Part shown: in pieces, positions 23,653 to 32,637 of the stretch
Layout of the letters: the number at the start of each line of letters is the position of its first letter
Numbering within the stretch: position 1 is the stretch's first letter
Notes under the pieces: generated by a model
Databases searched by the model: none
Told to the model about the DNA's origin: nothing
The model's input: only the letters and a program-made list of their open reading frames with translations
Position numbers and translations under genes: made by a program
Assembly: GCA_902826095.1 (NCBI GenBank)
Contig: CADEDN010000019.1
Span: 1 to 58,329, forward strand
Length of the DNA: 58,329 bases
Origin: an uncultured Alphaproteobacteria bacterium
GTDB taxonomy: Bacteria > Pseudomonadota > Alphaproteobacteria > Caulobacterales > Parvularculaceae
Direction: 5' to 3'

Positions 23653-25743
23653 ATGGCATCAATGGTTGCGCGCCTTGTCGGTTTGCTTGCCGGCGCATTG
23701 ATGGCGACGGCCTCAAACGCACAGACGCCGCCGGCAATTTCAGTCGGCATCACGCCGAATTCGGCCAATGAAGGCGCGCGGTTTCAAGTCTCGTTCACGC
23801 GTACGGGCGATCTCACCAAAATCTCGAGCGTCGCATGGCGCGTTTCAGGCGCGGTCGACGGCGCCGATTTCGGCCTCGCCGCCCCGCCGTCCGGAACAAT
23901 TAATTTCACCGCGGGCCAGGCGAAGAAAGGGTTTCCTCTCACCCCGTCGGATGACGCCGTCGCAGAGCCGAATGAATTGTTTGACGTCACGCTGTCGTCG
24001 CCGGTCAACGCGACCATTTCGACCGGCAAGGCGAGCGCGACCATTCTCAATAATGACCTTTCGGCGCGGGCGCCGCTCGCTGTCGTCAATGTCGGCGCGT
24101 CGTCTTTCTGGTCCTATGAAGACGCGTTCCTCAATCATTTTCTCGTCGGCGGACGCTTTTACGACCAATGGGTGAAAGACGGGCTTTTCGACAACGCGAC
24201 AGGGCGCTTCGTGAAGATGCCTGCGTCCGGGTCGCCATTCCTACTCACGACCATGCGCGGCGGCATTACGGTCAATCCCGGCCATTACAAAGGCAAATGG
24301 ATCCTCGACTGGCAGGGCGACGGCGATTTGTGGATCGAAACGGGAAGCGCCGGAAGCGTGACGCGAATCTCCGCGAACCGCGTCGAGGAATTCTACGATC
24401 CGGCGATACACGGCAATGTCCTTCCGGCGATCTCCATTCACCGCATCGGGCCGGCCGGCGTTTCGAACATCCGTTATTATCGCGCATCGCATGAGCCGCT
24501 GGTCGCCGCCGGGAAAATGTTCGATCCTCGCTGGCTCGCCGATATGGCGCGCTTCGACGCGATGCGTTTTCTCGACTGGACCGGCGTCAATGGGGATTAC
24601 GAACTCAAGGCGTCTGACCGGCCGCTGCCGAGTCGGCCTGGCTATTTCAACGGCCGCGCGCCCGATCGGGCGATCATTCGCGCGGCGATCGAGTCAGGGA
24701 CCAATTTGTGGCTAAACGCCCCGGCGCTTCTTGGCTGTCCGCCAAATGTCGCCGCGACCTTGCGCAATTCGGCGATCGCTCAATCGGCGCGCATCGCCGC
24801 TGTCGCCGCCGCATTCGATCAGATCATGGCGAGTTCAGAGCCGCTGCTTTGGGCGCGCGCGATCGTCGCTGAATTGAATGCGCAATCCTATCCGGTCGCC
24901 CGGCCGATCTTTGTCGAATTCGACAACGAAGTGTGGAATTCAAAATTTCGCGTTTCCACCGAATATGCGCGCGGGATCGGCCAGACGGTCATTGCGCGGA
25001 GCAGCGGCCTCAGCGGGACGACCCGCGTCGGCTACGGCTATCTCTCGGCGCGCTACGCCGCCGCCTTTGCGCAGGCGCTCGCGGAAGGCGGCCGGCCGGG
25101 CCAGTCATGGACCATGGTCCTCGCCGCCCAGACGGCGGATGTCGCGAGCACCAGACAAGCGATCAGCGGCGCTCGCGCGTTCGGCGGTTCGGTCCCGATG
25201 AGCCGATACGGCGTCGCCACGACGAACTACTATTCCGGCGGATTTTCGTGGAACGCGGAAAATCTCCTGTTCGGCGCCAAGCTTGACGCCCCGACCTGGC
25301 GCCAGCGCTGGAAGGCCGAATTCGCGGCCGATCCGGCGGCGCTGCGCCAGAAGATCAATTCGTTCTTTCTTTCGCCGACCTCATTGCGCGGCAATGTCGC
25401 CTATTACGGCGTCCAGGCGCGCGCGCATAAAGCGGCTGCCGAAGCGTCGGGCGCGCGCTGGATCGGCAACTATGAGGGGGACAGCCATGACATTCTCGAC
25501 GTCGTGCTGACCAAGGATCCGGCGATCATTGCGTTCTTTTCACAATGGCACGAAAGCGCCGACCACGGACGGGTCATCACGGCGATCGCGGACGAAACCC
25601 GAAAAATTGATCCGAAGGCGATGATCGCCAACTATCTGTTTTGCGCAGGTCCCCGGACGCCGGCGAGCCCCTGGGCCGAATGCGCGCCGTGGGATCAGAC
25701 CGGCGGCGACAATGCTGCGTGGGACGGAATTCTCATGCCATGA
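23653..25743 (+). CDS. Secreted Calx-beta protein with glycosidase-like domain, copy 1
   Basis: 696 residues from the ATG at 23653, after GGGG spaced 8 bases. A signal peptide ends at TASNAQ. A single Calx-beta domain follows (NSANEGARFQVSFTRTGDLT through TISTGKASATILNND, residues about 30-135). The remaining 550 residues are a large domain I cannot assign to a numbered family. It has a clan GH-A style acid/base motif VEFDNEVWN (Glu426) and a late acidic motif NYEGDSHD (Glu608), plus WILDWQGDGD and DWTGVNGDYEL. A secreted carbohydrate-active enzyme is likely, but substrate and activity are inferred. A paralogue follows directly. Confidence 0.75.
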   Translation: MASMVARLVGLLAGALMATASNAQTPPAISVGITPNSANEGARFQVSFTRTGDLTKISSVAWRVSGAVDGADFGLAAPPSGTINFTAGQAKKGFPLTPSDDAVAEPNELFDVTLSSPVNATISTGKASATILNNDLSARAPLAVVNVGASSFWSYEDAFLNHFLVGGRFYDQWVKDGLFDNATGRFVKMPASGSPFLLTTMRGGITVNPGHYKGKWILDWQGDGDLWIETGSAGSVTRISANRVEEFYDPAIHGNVLPAISIHRIGPAGVSNIRYYRASHEPLVAAGKMFDPRWLADMARFDAMRFLDWTGVNGDYELKASDRPLPSRPGYFNGRAPDRAIIRAAIESGTNLWLNAPALLGCPPNVAATLRNSAIAQSARIAAVAAAFDQIMASSEPLLWARAIVAELNAQSYPVARPIFVEFDNEVWNSKFRVSTEYARGIGQTVIARSSGLSGTTRVGYGYLSARYAAAFAQALAEGGRPGQSWTMVLAAQTADVASTRQAISGARAFGGSVPMSRYGVATTNYYSGGFSWNAENLLFGAKLDAPTWRQRWKAEFAADPAALRQKINSFFLSPTSLRGNVAYYGVQARAHKAAAEASGARWIGNYEGDSHDILDVVLTKDPAIIAFFSQWHESADHGRVITAIADETRKIDPKAMIANYLFCAGPRTPASPWAECAPWDQTGGDNAAWDGILMP

Positions 25744-25937
25744 GCCCGCCGGATGCGGGCATCGCAATGTGTGATGCCTATGCACGGACGACAGCGACGA
25801 GATCTCGGCACGCCGCCGAAGCGACACCGTTGCAGCGTCGCTGGCGATGCCCTAAGGCAATCGAAGTGTCGGCGGCGGCGCCGTTTCGGCAGAGAATTTT
25901 GTTTGGTGCAAGTCATTCCTGTTGAAGGGGGATTGTA

Positions 25938-28025
25938 ATGAAAAATCGTATCGTGCTTCTCGCAAACGCCGCCGCCTGCTGTTTCATGCTGTCTGCCGCT
26001 AATGCGCAAACTCCCCCGGCGATTTCCGTCCGCGTCACGCCGACCTCGGCGAATGAAGGCGCGAAGTTTCAGGTGACATTCACGCGCGTCGGCGACACGA
26101 CCGGGCGGTCGACCGTCAATTGGGCGGTGTCCGGCGCTGTTGACGGCGCCGATTTCGGCGTCGCGACGCTGCCGAAAGGAACAGTCACGTTCACCGCAGG
26201 CCAGGCGCAGAAAGGGTTCGCGCTCTTTTCGACAGACGATACGACGGGCGAGGCTGACGAGCGATTTGACGTCACGCTTTCCGCCCCGACAAACGCGAGC
26301 ATCGCTACCGGTCTTGCGAGCGCGACCATCCTCAATAACGACGTCGCGTCGCGTTCGCCGCTGACGCTGATCAACCCCTCGCATTCGACCTACTGGGCGC
26401 AGGAAGATGCGTTCATCAATCACCTTCTCGTCGCCGGAAAGGATCATGATCTCTGGGTGAGCCAGGGCCTGCTTGACCCGGTCTCCGCGACATTCGTGAA
26501 GATGCCGGCGTCCGGCCCGATCAAGATTGGGCCTGTCCGCGGCGGCAGCGTCATCGGCGCTGGAAATTATTACAAGGGCAAATGGATCCTCGACTGGCAA
26601 GGCGACGGCGACGTGACGATCACCGGCGGCGTCGGGACGTTGACCCGCGTCTCAACGAATCGCGTTGAAGAAGATTACGATCCCGCGCTTCATGGAATCG
26701 CCAACCCTGTCGTCAGAATCACGCGTATCGGTGCGGGCGGAATTTCCAATATCCGCTTTTATCGCGCGACACACGAAACGGCGATCAACGCCGGACAGAT
26801 TTTCGACCCGCGCTGGCTTCGCGACGTCTCGAGATTCGACGTCGTGCGCCCGATGGACTGGACAGGCGTCAACAGCGACAAGGAGCTTTTCGCAACGGAC
26901 CGCCCGCCGGCGAATCGACCTTTCTACATGAGCGGCCGCGTGCCAGATCATGTCCTCGTCCGCGCCGCGGTCGATTCAGGGACGGCGCTTTGGCTCAATG
27001 CGCCGGGACTGCTCGGCTGCCCGCCGTCCCTCGCCGCGACGCTCCGCGACACGACGCTTCCGAATTCGGCGCGGATCGCCGCCGCCGCCGCCGCGTTCGA
27101 CCAGGTGATGGCGAGTCAGGAGCCGTTGCTCTGGGCGCGGAAGATTGTCGCCGAACTGAACGCGCAAGGCTATCCGGCGTCGCGCCATCTCTATATCGAA
27201 CTCGACAATGAAGTCTGGAATACGACTTTCCACGCCTCAACGAACCTTTACTCGGGCCTTGGACAGACAATTGCAGCCCGGCATCCGGGTCTCTCCGGCA
27301 CAATGCGGACTGGCTACGGCTACCGCTCGGCGCAATTCGCGAAATTCGTCGCGCAGGCGCTTGCGGAAGGCGGGCGTTCAGGCCAGCCTTGGACGATGGT
27401 GCTTGCCGCGCAGACGGTTGATCCCGTGCGCACGGTTGACGCGCTCGCCGCCGTGCCCGCCTTCGGCGGCACGCAGCCGATGAGCCGCTATGGCGTTTCC
27501 ACCACCAATTACGTGTCTGGCGGCTTCATCTGGCACCGTGAAAACAGACTGTTCGGCGCGCCGATGACGCAAGCGGCCTGGGGCCAGCGCTGGCTCGCCG
27601 ATCTGGCGGCCGATCCCGCCGCGCTTTACCAGAGAATCACCAATTACCTGCTCTCTCCGACGCCTTCTCGGGCGAATGTCGCCTATTACAGTTCCTTCGC
27701 GCGCGCCCAGAAAACAGCCGCTGAAGCCGCCGGCGCGCGGTGGATCGGCAATTTTGAAGGCGACTCGACCGACAAGCTTGACCCGACGATCGCTTCGAAC
27801 GCCGCGGCCGTCGCGCTCTATCGGCAATGGCACGAAAGCGTCGACTATGGACGGGTCATCACGGCATTCGCGGACGCCACAAAGGCGCTAAGCTCCAATG
27901 CAATCGTTGCGACCTATGTGTTCTGCGCAGCGCGCCGTACCCCGTCGACGCCGTGGGCTGAATGCACGCCTTTTGACCAGTCCGGCGGCGACAACGCCGC
28001 CTGGAACACGCTGTTGAAACCCTGA
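25938..28025 (+). CDS. Secreted Calx-beta protein with glycosidase-like domain, copy 2
   Basis: 695 residues, co-linear over its whole length with the gene 194 bp upstream, and more than half identical by eye. The ATG follows AGGGGGA. It has a signal peptide (ending SAANAQ), one Calx-beta domain, then the same large domain with the same candidate catalytic acids: Glu425 in IELDNEVWN and Glu607 in NFEGDSTD. Both pairs of cysteines around LLGCPP and VFCAARRTPSTPWAECTPFD are conserved between copies, as are DWTGVN and the GGDNAAW ending. Tandem duplication followed by divergence is clear. No regulator or transporter is adjacent. It ends 3 bp from the convergent DUF3137 gene. Confidence 0.75.
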   Translation: MKNRIVLLANAAACCFMLSAANAQTPPAISVRVTPTSANEGAKFQVTFTRVGDTTGRSTVNWAVSGAVDGADFGVATLPKGTVTFTAGQAQKGFALFSTDDTTGEADERFDVTLSAPTNASIATGLASATILNNDVASRSPLTLINPSHSTYWAQEDAFINHLLVAGKDHDLWVSQGLLDPVSATFVKMPASGPIKIGPVRGGSVIGAGNYYKGKWILDWQGDGDVTITGGVGTLTRVSTNRVEEDYDPALHGIANPVVRITRIGAGGISNIRFYRATHETAINAGQIFDPRWLRDVSRFDVVRPMDWTGVNSDKELFATDRPPANRPFYMSGRVPDHVLVRAAVDSGTALWLNAPGLLGCPPSLAATLRDTTLPNSARIAAAAAAFDQVMASQEPLLWARKIVAELNAQGYPASRHLYIELDNEVWNTTFHASTNLYSGLGQTIAARHPGLSGTMRTGYGYRSAQFAKFVAQALAEGGRSGQPWTMVLAAQTVDPVRTVDALAAVPAFGGTQPMSRYGVSTTNYVSGGFIWHRENRLFGAPMTQAAWGQRWLADLAADPAALYQRITNYLLSPTPSRANVAYYSSFARAQKTAAEAAGARWIGNFEGDSTDKLDPTIASNAAAVALYRQWHESVDYGRVITAFADATKALSSNAIVATYVFCAARRTPSTPWAECTPFDQSGGDNAAWNTLLKP

Positions 28026-28028
28026 CAG

Positions 28029-29000
28029 CTAGCGCGCCTTCACATCGGCCAGGGTGAAGGCGCCGGCGCGCCGGCGATCGGCGCGTTTGAGCAGGATGTC
28101 GATCAGGTCGAAGATCACATCGAATTCCTTTAGAATGGTCTCGACGCGCTCGGCGCCTTCAAGCGGCGCAAACATCGTGCCGATGCTGAGCCGGTCGCCG
28201 GTCTCAATGGCGATCAGGACTTTGCCGTCGTGAAAAGCGGCGCGGAGTTTCTTGCCGCCAAAGAGACGCTCAAGCTCCTGGAACCGCTCCAGGACGACCG
28301 GATCGAGCAGATCGCGCGCCTCGACCTGATCGGTCGACCACGCTTCAAAGGCCTTTTCAAACACGGGCGAGGCGAGCCCGACGCGCTGGAATTCCTTGCC
28401 AGGCTTCATCAGCGCGTTGACCGGTCCCATGTCGCGCAGAACGACCGTCGCGCCGAGGAACCTCTTGGGATAGTCGATCATGAAGAGCTGACCGTGAAAC
28501 ACCGTCCGCTCGCTCCTGCTCTTGCCGGATGATTTTTGCTTCAGATGCGCTTCGCAAAAGACGAAAGGCCGGCCTTCATGCTCTCCACGAACTTCGTCCT
28601 CCCATTTTTCGCGATTGTGCGACGGAATTAATTTAAGCCGCCGAAACCGGTCATAATAGTCAGGCCGCTCGCAAGCGCCCTTGTATTCGAACCGAAGCCT
28701 GCGGGAGATGAGATCGAGCAGCCCATGGGTGATGTCCGCTCGGGCCCGATTGAGAATCCATGCGCCAAGCGCGGCGCCGCTCATGGCCACGATCGCGGCC
28801 AGCTGCAGGTTGGCGTCGCCAAACGGCGCAAACAGGAAGACGGACAAAGAAAGTGCGATGGTCGCGCCGCCGACAATTAACACATTCGTAACCGCGTCGG
28901 CGCGCGCACGTTCCTTCTTTGCAAGATAGGGAGCGATTGACGCCTCGTAATAGGAGGCGAAATCGGCAAATGCACTGCGATCCGAGGGAAGGCTGAGCAT
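28029..29000 (-). CDS. DUF3137 domain membrane protein
   Basis: 323 residues from the ATG at 29000; a GTG at 29033 is an alternative. Two TM helices near residues 35-80 (VLIVGGATIALSLSVFLFAP and AAIVAMSGAALGAWIL) are followed by a cytoplasmic domain typical of DUF3137, with GRPFVFCEAHL, FHGQLFMIDYPKRF, FEKAFEAWSTDQVEARDLLD and LIAIETGDRLSIG. The function of DUF3137 is unknown; family members often occur near stress or defence genes, but nothing here supports that. Confidence 0.8.
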   Translation of the reverse strand: MLSLPSDRSAFADFASYYEASIAPYLAKKERARADAVTNVLIVGGATIALSLSVFLFAPFGDANLQLAAIVAMSGAALGAWILNRARADITHGLLDLISRRLRFEYKGACERPDYYDRFRRLKLIPSHNREKWEDEVRGEHEGRPFVFCEAHLKQKSSGKSRSERTVFHGQLFMIDYPKRFLGATVVLRDMGPVNALMKPGKEFQRVGLASPVFEKAFEAWSTDQVEARDLLDPVVLERFQELERLFGGKKLRAAFHDGKVLIAIETGDRLSIGTMFAPLEGAERVETILKEFDVIFDLIDILLKRADRRRAGAFTLADVKAR

Positions 29001-29106
29001 GATGGAGGCGTCCCGGCTTAAAAAACGAGACACTCTCGCTCTATGGTAAACCGTGATTTAACGGTCCCGCCCTAGCATCCGGCCGATTGATCAGCCGAGG
29101 ACGCGG

Positions 29107-32100
29107 ATGCGGCGACTTCTGAAGCGGGCGATGGAGATGGCGGTGGGCGACGGCGACCACACGCCCGACATGGTCGTCGACCGGCGCGTCATCGAGTTCA
29201 AAAACCAGATACCGCCGGTCAATATCGCCATTGCCGCGTCAACCGCCTTCATCATCCTAGCGGTTCATCCATCACTGCTTCCGCTATTCGCGGCGACATA
29301 CTTTGTCTATGTTGCATCCGCATTCCTGCAGGCTCAGCGCTGGCGCCGGCTGGATCCGACTGCGCTCGCCATTAACGACAAAAGGGCGTTGCTCTCGCAA
29401 TCGCGAATTCTTGCTCTCGGCCAATCTCTCACCTGCGCGATTATCGCACTGGCGCTGTTTGAAGTTTCATCACCGGAGCAGAGGGTCGTGCTCTCCGGGT
29501 GGGTCGCGCTTTGCGGCTTCGCTGGCAGCCTGTCGCTCGCCGCTGACGCCCGCATTTCAAAGAGAATCATACTTGTTTGCGTCATGCCTTTCGCCGCGCG
29601 GCTATTCCTTGAAGGGGGCGCGACGCTAACATCGATCGCCGTATTGCTGACGCTCGCCAGCCTCACAGGCGTTCAACTGCTGTCGCGGCACGATGCGATC
29701 ATTCATGAGCTTTGCGGCGAAAAGGCGGAGAACGCGGCGTCGTCCGCTCATGCGCGCGAGACCTTGCGCGCCTTCATGGAAATGGCGTCCGACTGGGCGT
29801 GGGAGACCGATGCCGAGCTTCGCGTCGTCTATATGTCGCCGCGCATGCGGGATCTTCTTGGGCGTGACGCGCAAGCGATTATCGGGCGGCCGCTGAGCGA
29901 GGTCTTCCGCGAAGAGTTTTACGTTGACGGCGAAACAGTGCGCGCTCGGATTCGAAACGCAATCGCCGAACGGCGCAACATTAAAAATCTTGTATACAAG
30001 ATCATCAATCACGCCGGACAGGTGCGAACGGTCTCAATGTCGCTCCGTCACCATTTCGCCGACGACGGTTCTTACCTTGGCGTCAGGGGCTGGACATCCG
30101 ATATCTCCGAAAGCGTGAACGCGCGCGCGGAGCTTGAGGCGAGCGAACGGCGATTTCAGGACTTCGCCGAAAGCGCGTCCGACTGGTTATGGGAGGCGGA
30201 CGAAAACCTCTGTTATTCGTATTTCTCGGAGCGCGCCGATCAGGTCACCGGCCTCAGGCACGCGGATTTTCTGGGCGCGAAAATGGGCGCGCACCGCGGA
30301 GACGTGTCGACCGACGAGCAACGCCGCCATCTTGATGCGCTTTCGCGGCGCGAGGCGTTCAAGGACGAAGTCAGCGAACTGACGCTTCCTGACGGCAAGT
30401 CGCTCTGGATCGCAAGAAGCGGCAAACCCTATTTCGACGCCGTTGGCGTCTTTAAGGGTTATCGCGGCGTCTGCAGAAACGTGACAGCGGAATTTCGCGC
30501 ACGCCTCGAAGCCGAAAAAGGCCGAGAGCTGCTGAAAATCGCCAATGCGGACCTTGAAGCTAAAGTCGTGCAACGGACGACCGAGCTCAAAGAACGTTCC
30601 GAGCTTCTTAGCGAAGTCATCGAATCGATGGCCGACGGCCTTGTCGTATTCAATGAGGACTTCGTTATCGAAGCCGCCAATGAAAAGGCCATTGCGATAT
30701 CGGGGCTCGATCCCGCTTTGTGGGCCGTCGGCCGGAATATGGCGGACGTCCTCAGCATCGGAATTCGCCATCGGCTTTACATCCATGAATCCGTCGAGGA
30801 ATACGCCGACGACATGCGCCAGACGCTTGACGACATCGGCTATTTCAACGTCACGCGACGACAGAAGGACGGCAAGATCGTCGGCGAGAAAATTCGCCGC
30901 CGCCCGGGCGGCGGCTATGTGGCGACCTATACCGACATCACAACCGCCAAGCAGCGTGAACAACAACTCGAGGATCTGACCGTCGAACTGACGGAAGCCA
31001 AGGAGACGGCCGAGAGCGCGAACCGCGCCAAGTCGACATTCCTCGCCAATATGAGCCATGAGATCAGAACGCCGATGAACGGCGTCATTGGGATGGCGTC
31101 GCTGATGCTCGACACCGCCCTCACCTCACGACAGCGCGACATGGTTCAGGTGATTGTGAACAGCGGCGAAAATCTGCTGACGATCATCAACGACGTCCTC
31201 GACTTCTCAAAGCTCGAAGCCGGAAAGATGAAGCTCGCCGCCGAGCCTTTCGATCTGCGCGCCTGCATCGAGGATGTCATCATGCTTTTGAATCTCCGGG
31301 TGCAGGAGAAGGGCCTTGAGCTGATGCTGCGCTATCAGCCGACGCTTGGAACGCGCTTCATCGGCGACCCCGGGCGCATCCGCCAAATCGTGACGAACCT
31401 GATCGGGAACGCGGTCAAATTTACTGAAAAGGGCCATGTTCTCGTGTCAGTTTCCGGGAAACGGCGCGGCGAGACGGCTGACATCGAGCTCGTCGTCGAA
31501 GACACCGGCTGCGGAATTCCGGAAGACAAGCTTGAATCGGTATTCCACGCCTTCGAACAGGCGGACAGCTCTGCCGCGCGCCGTCATGACGGCACCGGGC
31601 TCGGCCTGGCGATCACGCGAAAGCTCGTCACGGCGATGGGCGGCGAAATATTTGCAAAAAGCGCCGTCGGCGTCGGATCGAGCTTCCATTGGCGGTCGTC
31701 ATTGGTGATCGACGCCGCTGCTCCGCTGGCGGCCGCTTCCGTCGCCGACCTCGCCGGCGTCAAGACGCTGGTCGTCGACGACCTCAAGGTCAACCGCGAC
31801 ATCCTTGTCGAGCAATTGTCCGCATGGGGTCTTGCCCCCGTCGCCTTTGCGGACGCCGCCGCCGCATTCGCCGCGGCCGACGACGCCGCAAGAAGCGGAT
31901 CGCCTTACGATCTCGCCATCCTCGACCAGCAAATGCCGGAAATGGACGGCATCATGTTGGCGCAGCGACTTCGGCAAAACCCGGCGACGATCGCGACTCC
32001 GCTAATCCTGCTGACGTCCGCCGGACGGAAGGGAAAACCCGCGGAAGAGGCGGACGCGCTCTTCGACGCCTATCTCGTCAAGCCGGCGCGCGCATCAATG

Positions 32101-32613
32101 CTGCTCGACACGATTGTCGCCTGCCTGCAGGGACGCGCCATTGAAGTTGCAACCCGCGCCGCCGATGCGCTCTGCAAGCCAGACGCCGCCGCAGCGATCT
32201 CGGGCGAAGCCGCTTCGCTCAACGTGCTTGTCGCCGAAGACAATGTCGTCAACCAGATGGTCATTCGGTCGATGCTTGAGAGTTTGCGCTGCGCCGTAAC
32301 GCTCGCCGGAAACGGCCGAGAGGCGGTCGATCTCTATGGCCGCGGCGTTTTTGCGGTCGTCCTCATGGATATCTCCATGCCCGAAATGGATGGCGTCGAA
32401 GCGACTGCGCTGATACGGAAAATTCAGTCAAAGTCCGGCGACAAGACGCCGATCATCGGCGTCACCGCGCATGCGATGCAGGAAGATCGCCAGCGCTGCA
32501 TCGACGCCGGCATGGACGACTATCTGCCGAAGCCGGTGAAGCCGGACTTGCTGCGCAAGATGCTGGAACGATGGGCCGCGCCGCAAGCATCCCAAAAGCG
32601 CGCGGCTTCCTGA
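29107..32613 (+). CDS. Hybrid sensor histidine kinase, three PAS and two receiver domains
   Basis: 1168 residues. Six or so TMs occupy residues 35-200. PAS domains lie at about 220-335, 345-460 and 500-615. A coiled linker leads to HisKA with the phospho-acceptor His651 (FLANMSHEIRTPMNG), HATPase (GNAVKFTEKGHV, DTGCGIPEDKL, GTGLGLAI) at about 770-885, then two receiver domains with phospho-Asp940 (LAILDQQMPEMDG) and Asp1088 (VLMDISMPEMDG). No Hpt domain or response regulator is encoded beside it, so it must relay to an unlinked phosphotransferase or act through its own receivers. The signal is unknown. The start follows GAGGACG. Confidence 0.93.
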   Translation: MRRLLKRAMEMAVGDGDHTPDMVVDRRVIEFKNQIPPVNIAIAASTAFIILAVHPSLLPLFAATYFVYVASAFLQAQRWRRLDPTALAINDKRALLSQSRILALGQSLTCAIIALALFEVSSPEQRVVLSGWVALCGFAGSLSLAADARISKRIILVCVMPFAARLFLEGGATLTSIAVLLTLASLTGVQLLSRHDAIIHELCGEKAENAASSAHARETLRAFMEMASDWAWETDAELRVVYMSPRMRDLLGRDAQAIIGRPLSEVFREEFYVDGETVRARIRNAIAERRNIKNLVYKIINHAGQVRTVSMSLRHHFADDGSYLGVRGWTSDISESVNARAELEASERRFQDFAESASDWLWEADENLCYSYFSERADQVTGLRHADFLGAKMGAHRGDVSTDEQRRHLDALSRREAFKDEVSELTLPDGKSLWIARSGKPYFDAVGVFKGYRGVCRNVTAEFRARLEAEKGRELLKIANADLEAKVVQRTTELKERSELLSEVIESMADGLVVFNEDFVIEAANEKAIAISGLDPALWAVGRNMADVLSIGIRHRLYIHESVEEYADDMRQTLDDIGYFNVTRRQKDGKIVGEKIRRRPGGGYVATYTDITTAKQREQQLEDLTVELTEAKETAESANRAKSTFLANMSHEIRTPMNGVIGMASLMLDTALTSRQRDMVQVIVNSGENLLTIINDVLDFSKLEAGKMKLAAEPFDLRACIEDVIMLLNLRVQEKGLELMLRYQPTLGTRFIGDPGRIRQIVTNLIGNAVKFTEKGHVLVSVSGKRRGETADIELVVEDTGCGIPEDKLESVFHAFEQADSSAARRHDGTGLGLAITRKLVTAMGGEIFAKSAVGVGSSFHWRSSLVIDAAAPLAAASVADLAGVKTLVVDDLKVNRDILVEQLSAWGLAPVAFADAAAAFAAADDAARSGSPYDLAILDQQMPEMDGIMLAQRLRQNPATIATPLILLTSAGRKGKPAEEADALFDAYLVKPARASMLLDTIVACLQGRAIEVATRAADALCKPDAAAAISGEAASLNVLVAEDNVVNQMVIRSMLESLRCAVTLAGNGREAVDLYGRGVFAVVLMDISMPEMDGVEATALIRKIQSKSGDKTPIIGVTAHAMQEDRQRCIDAGMDDYLPKPVKPDLLRKMLERWAAPQASQKRAAS

Positions 32614-32637
32614 GACTTCGCCGTCGGTCGCGCCGTT

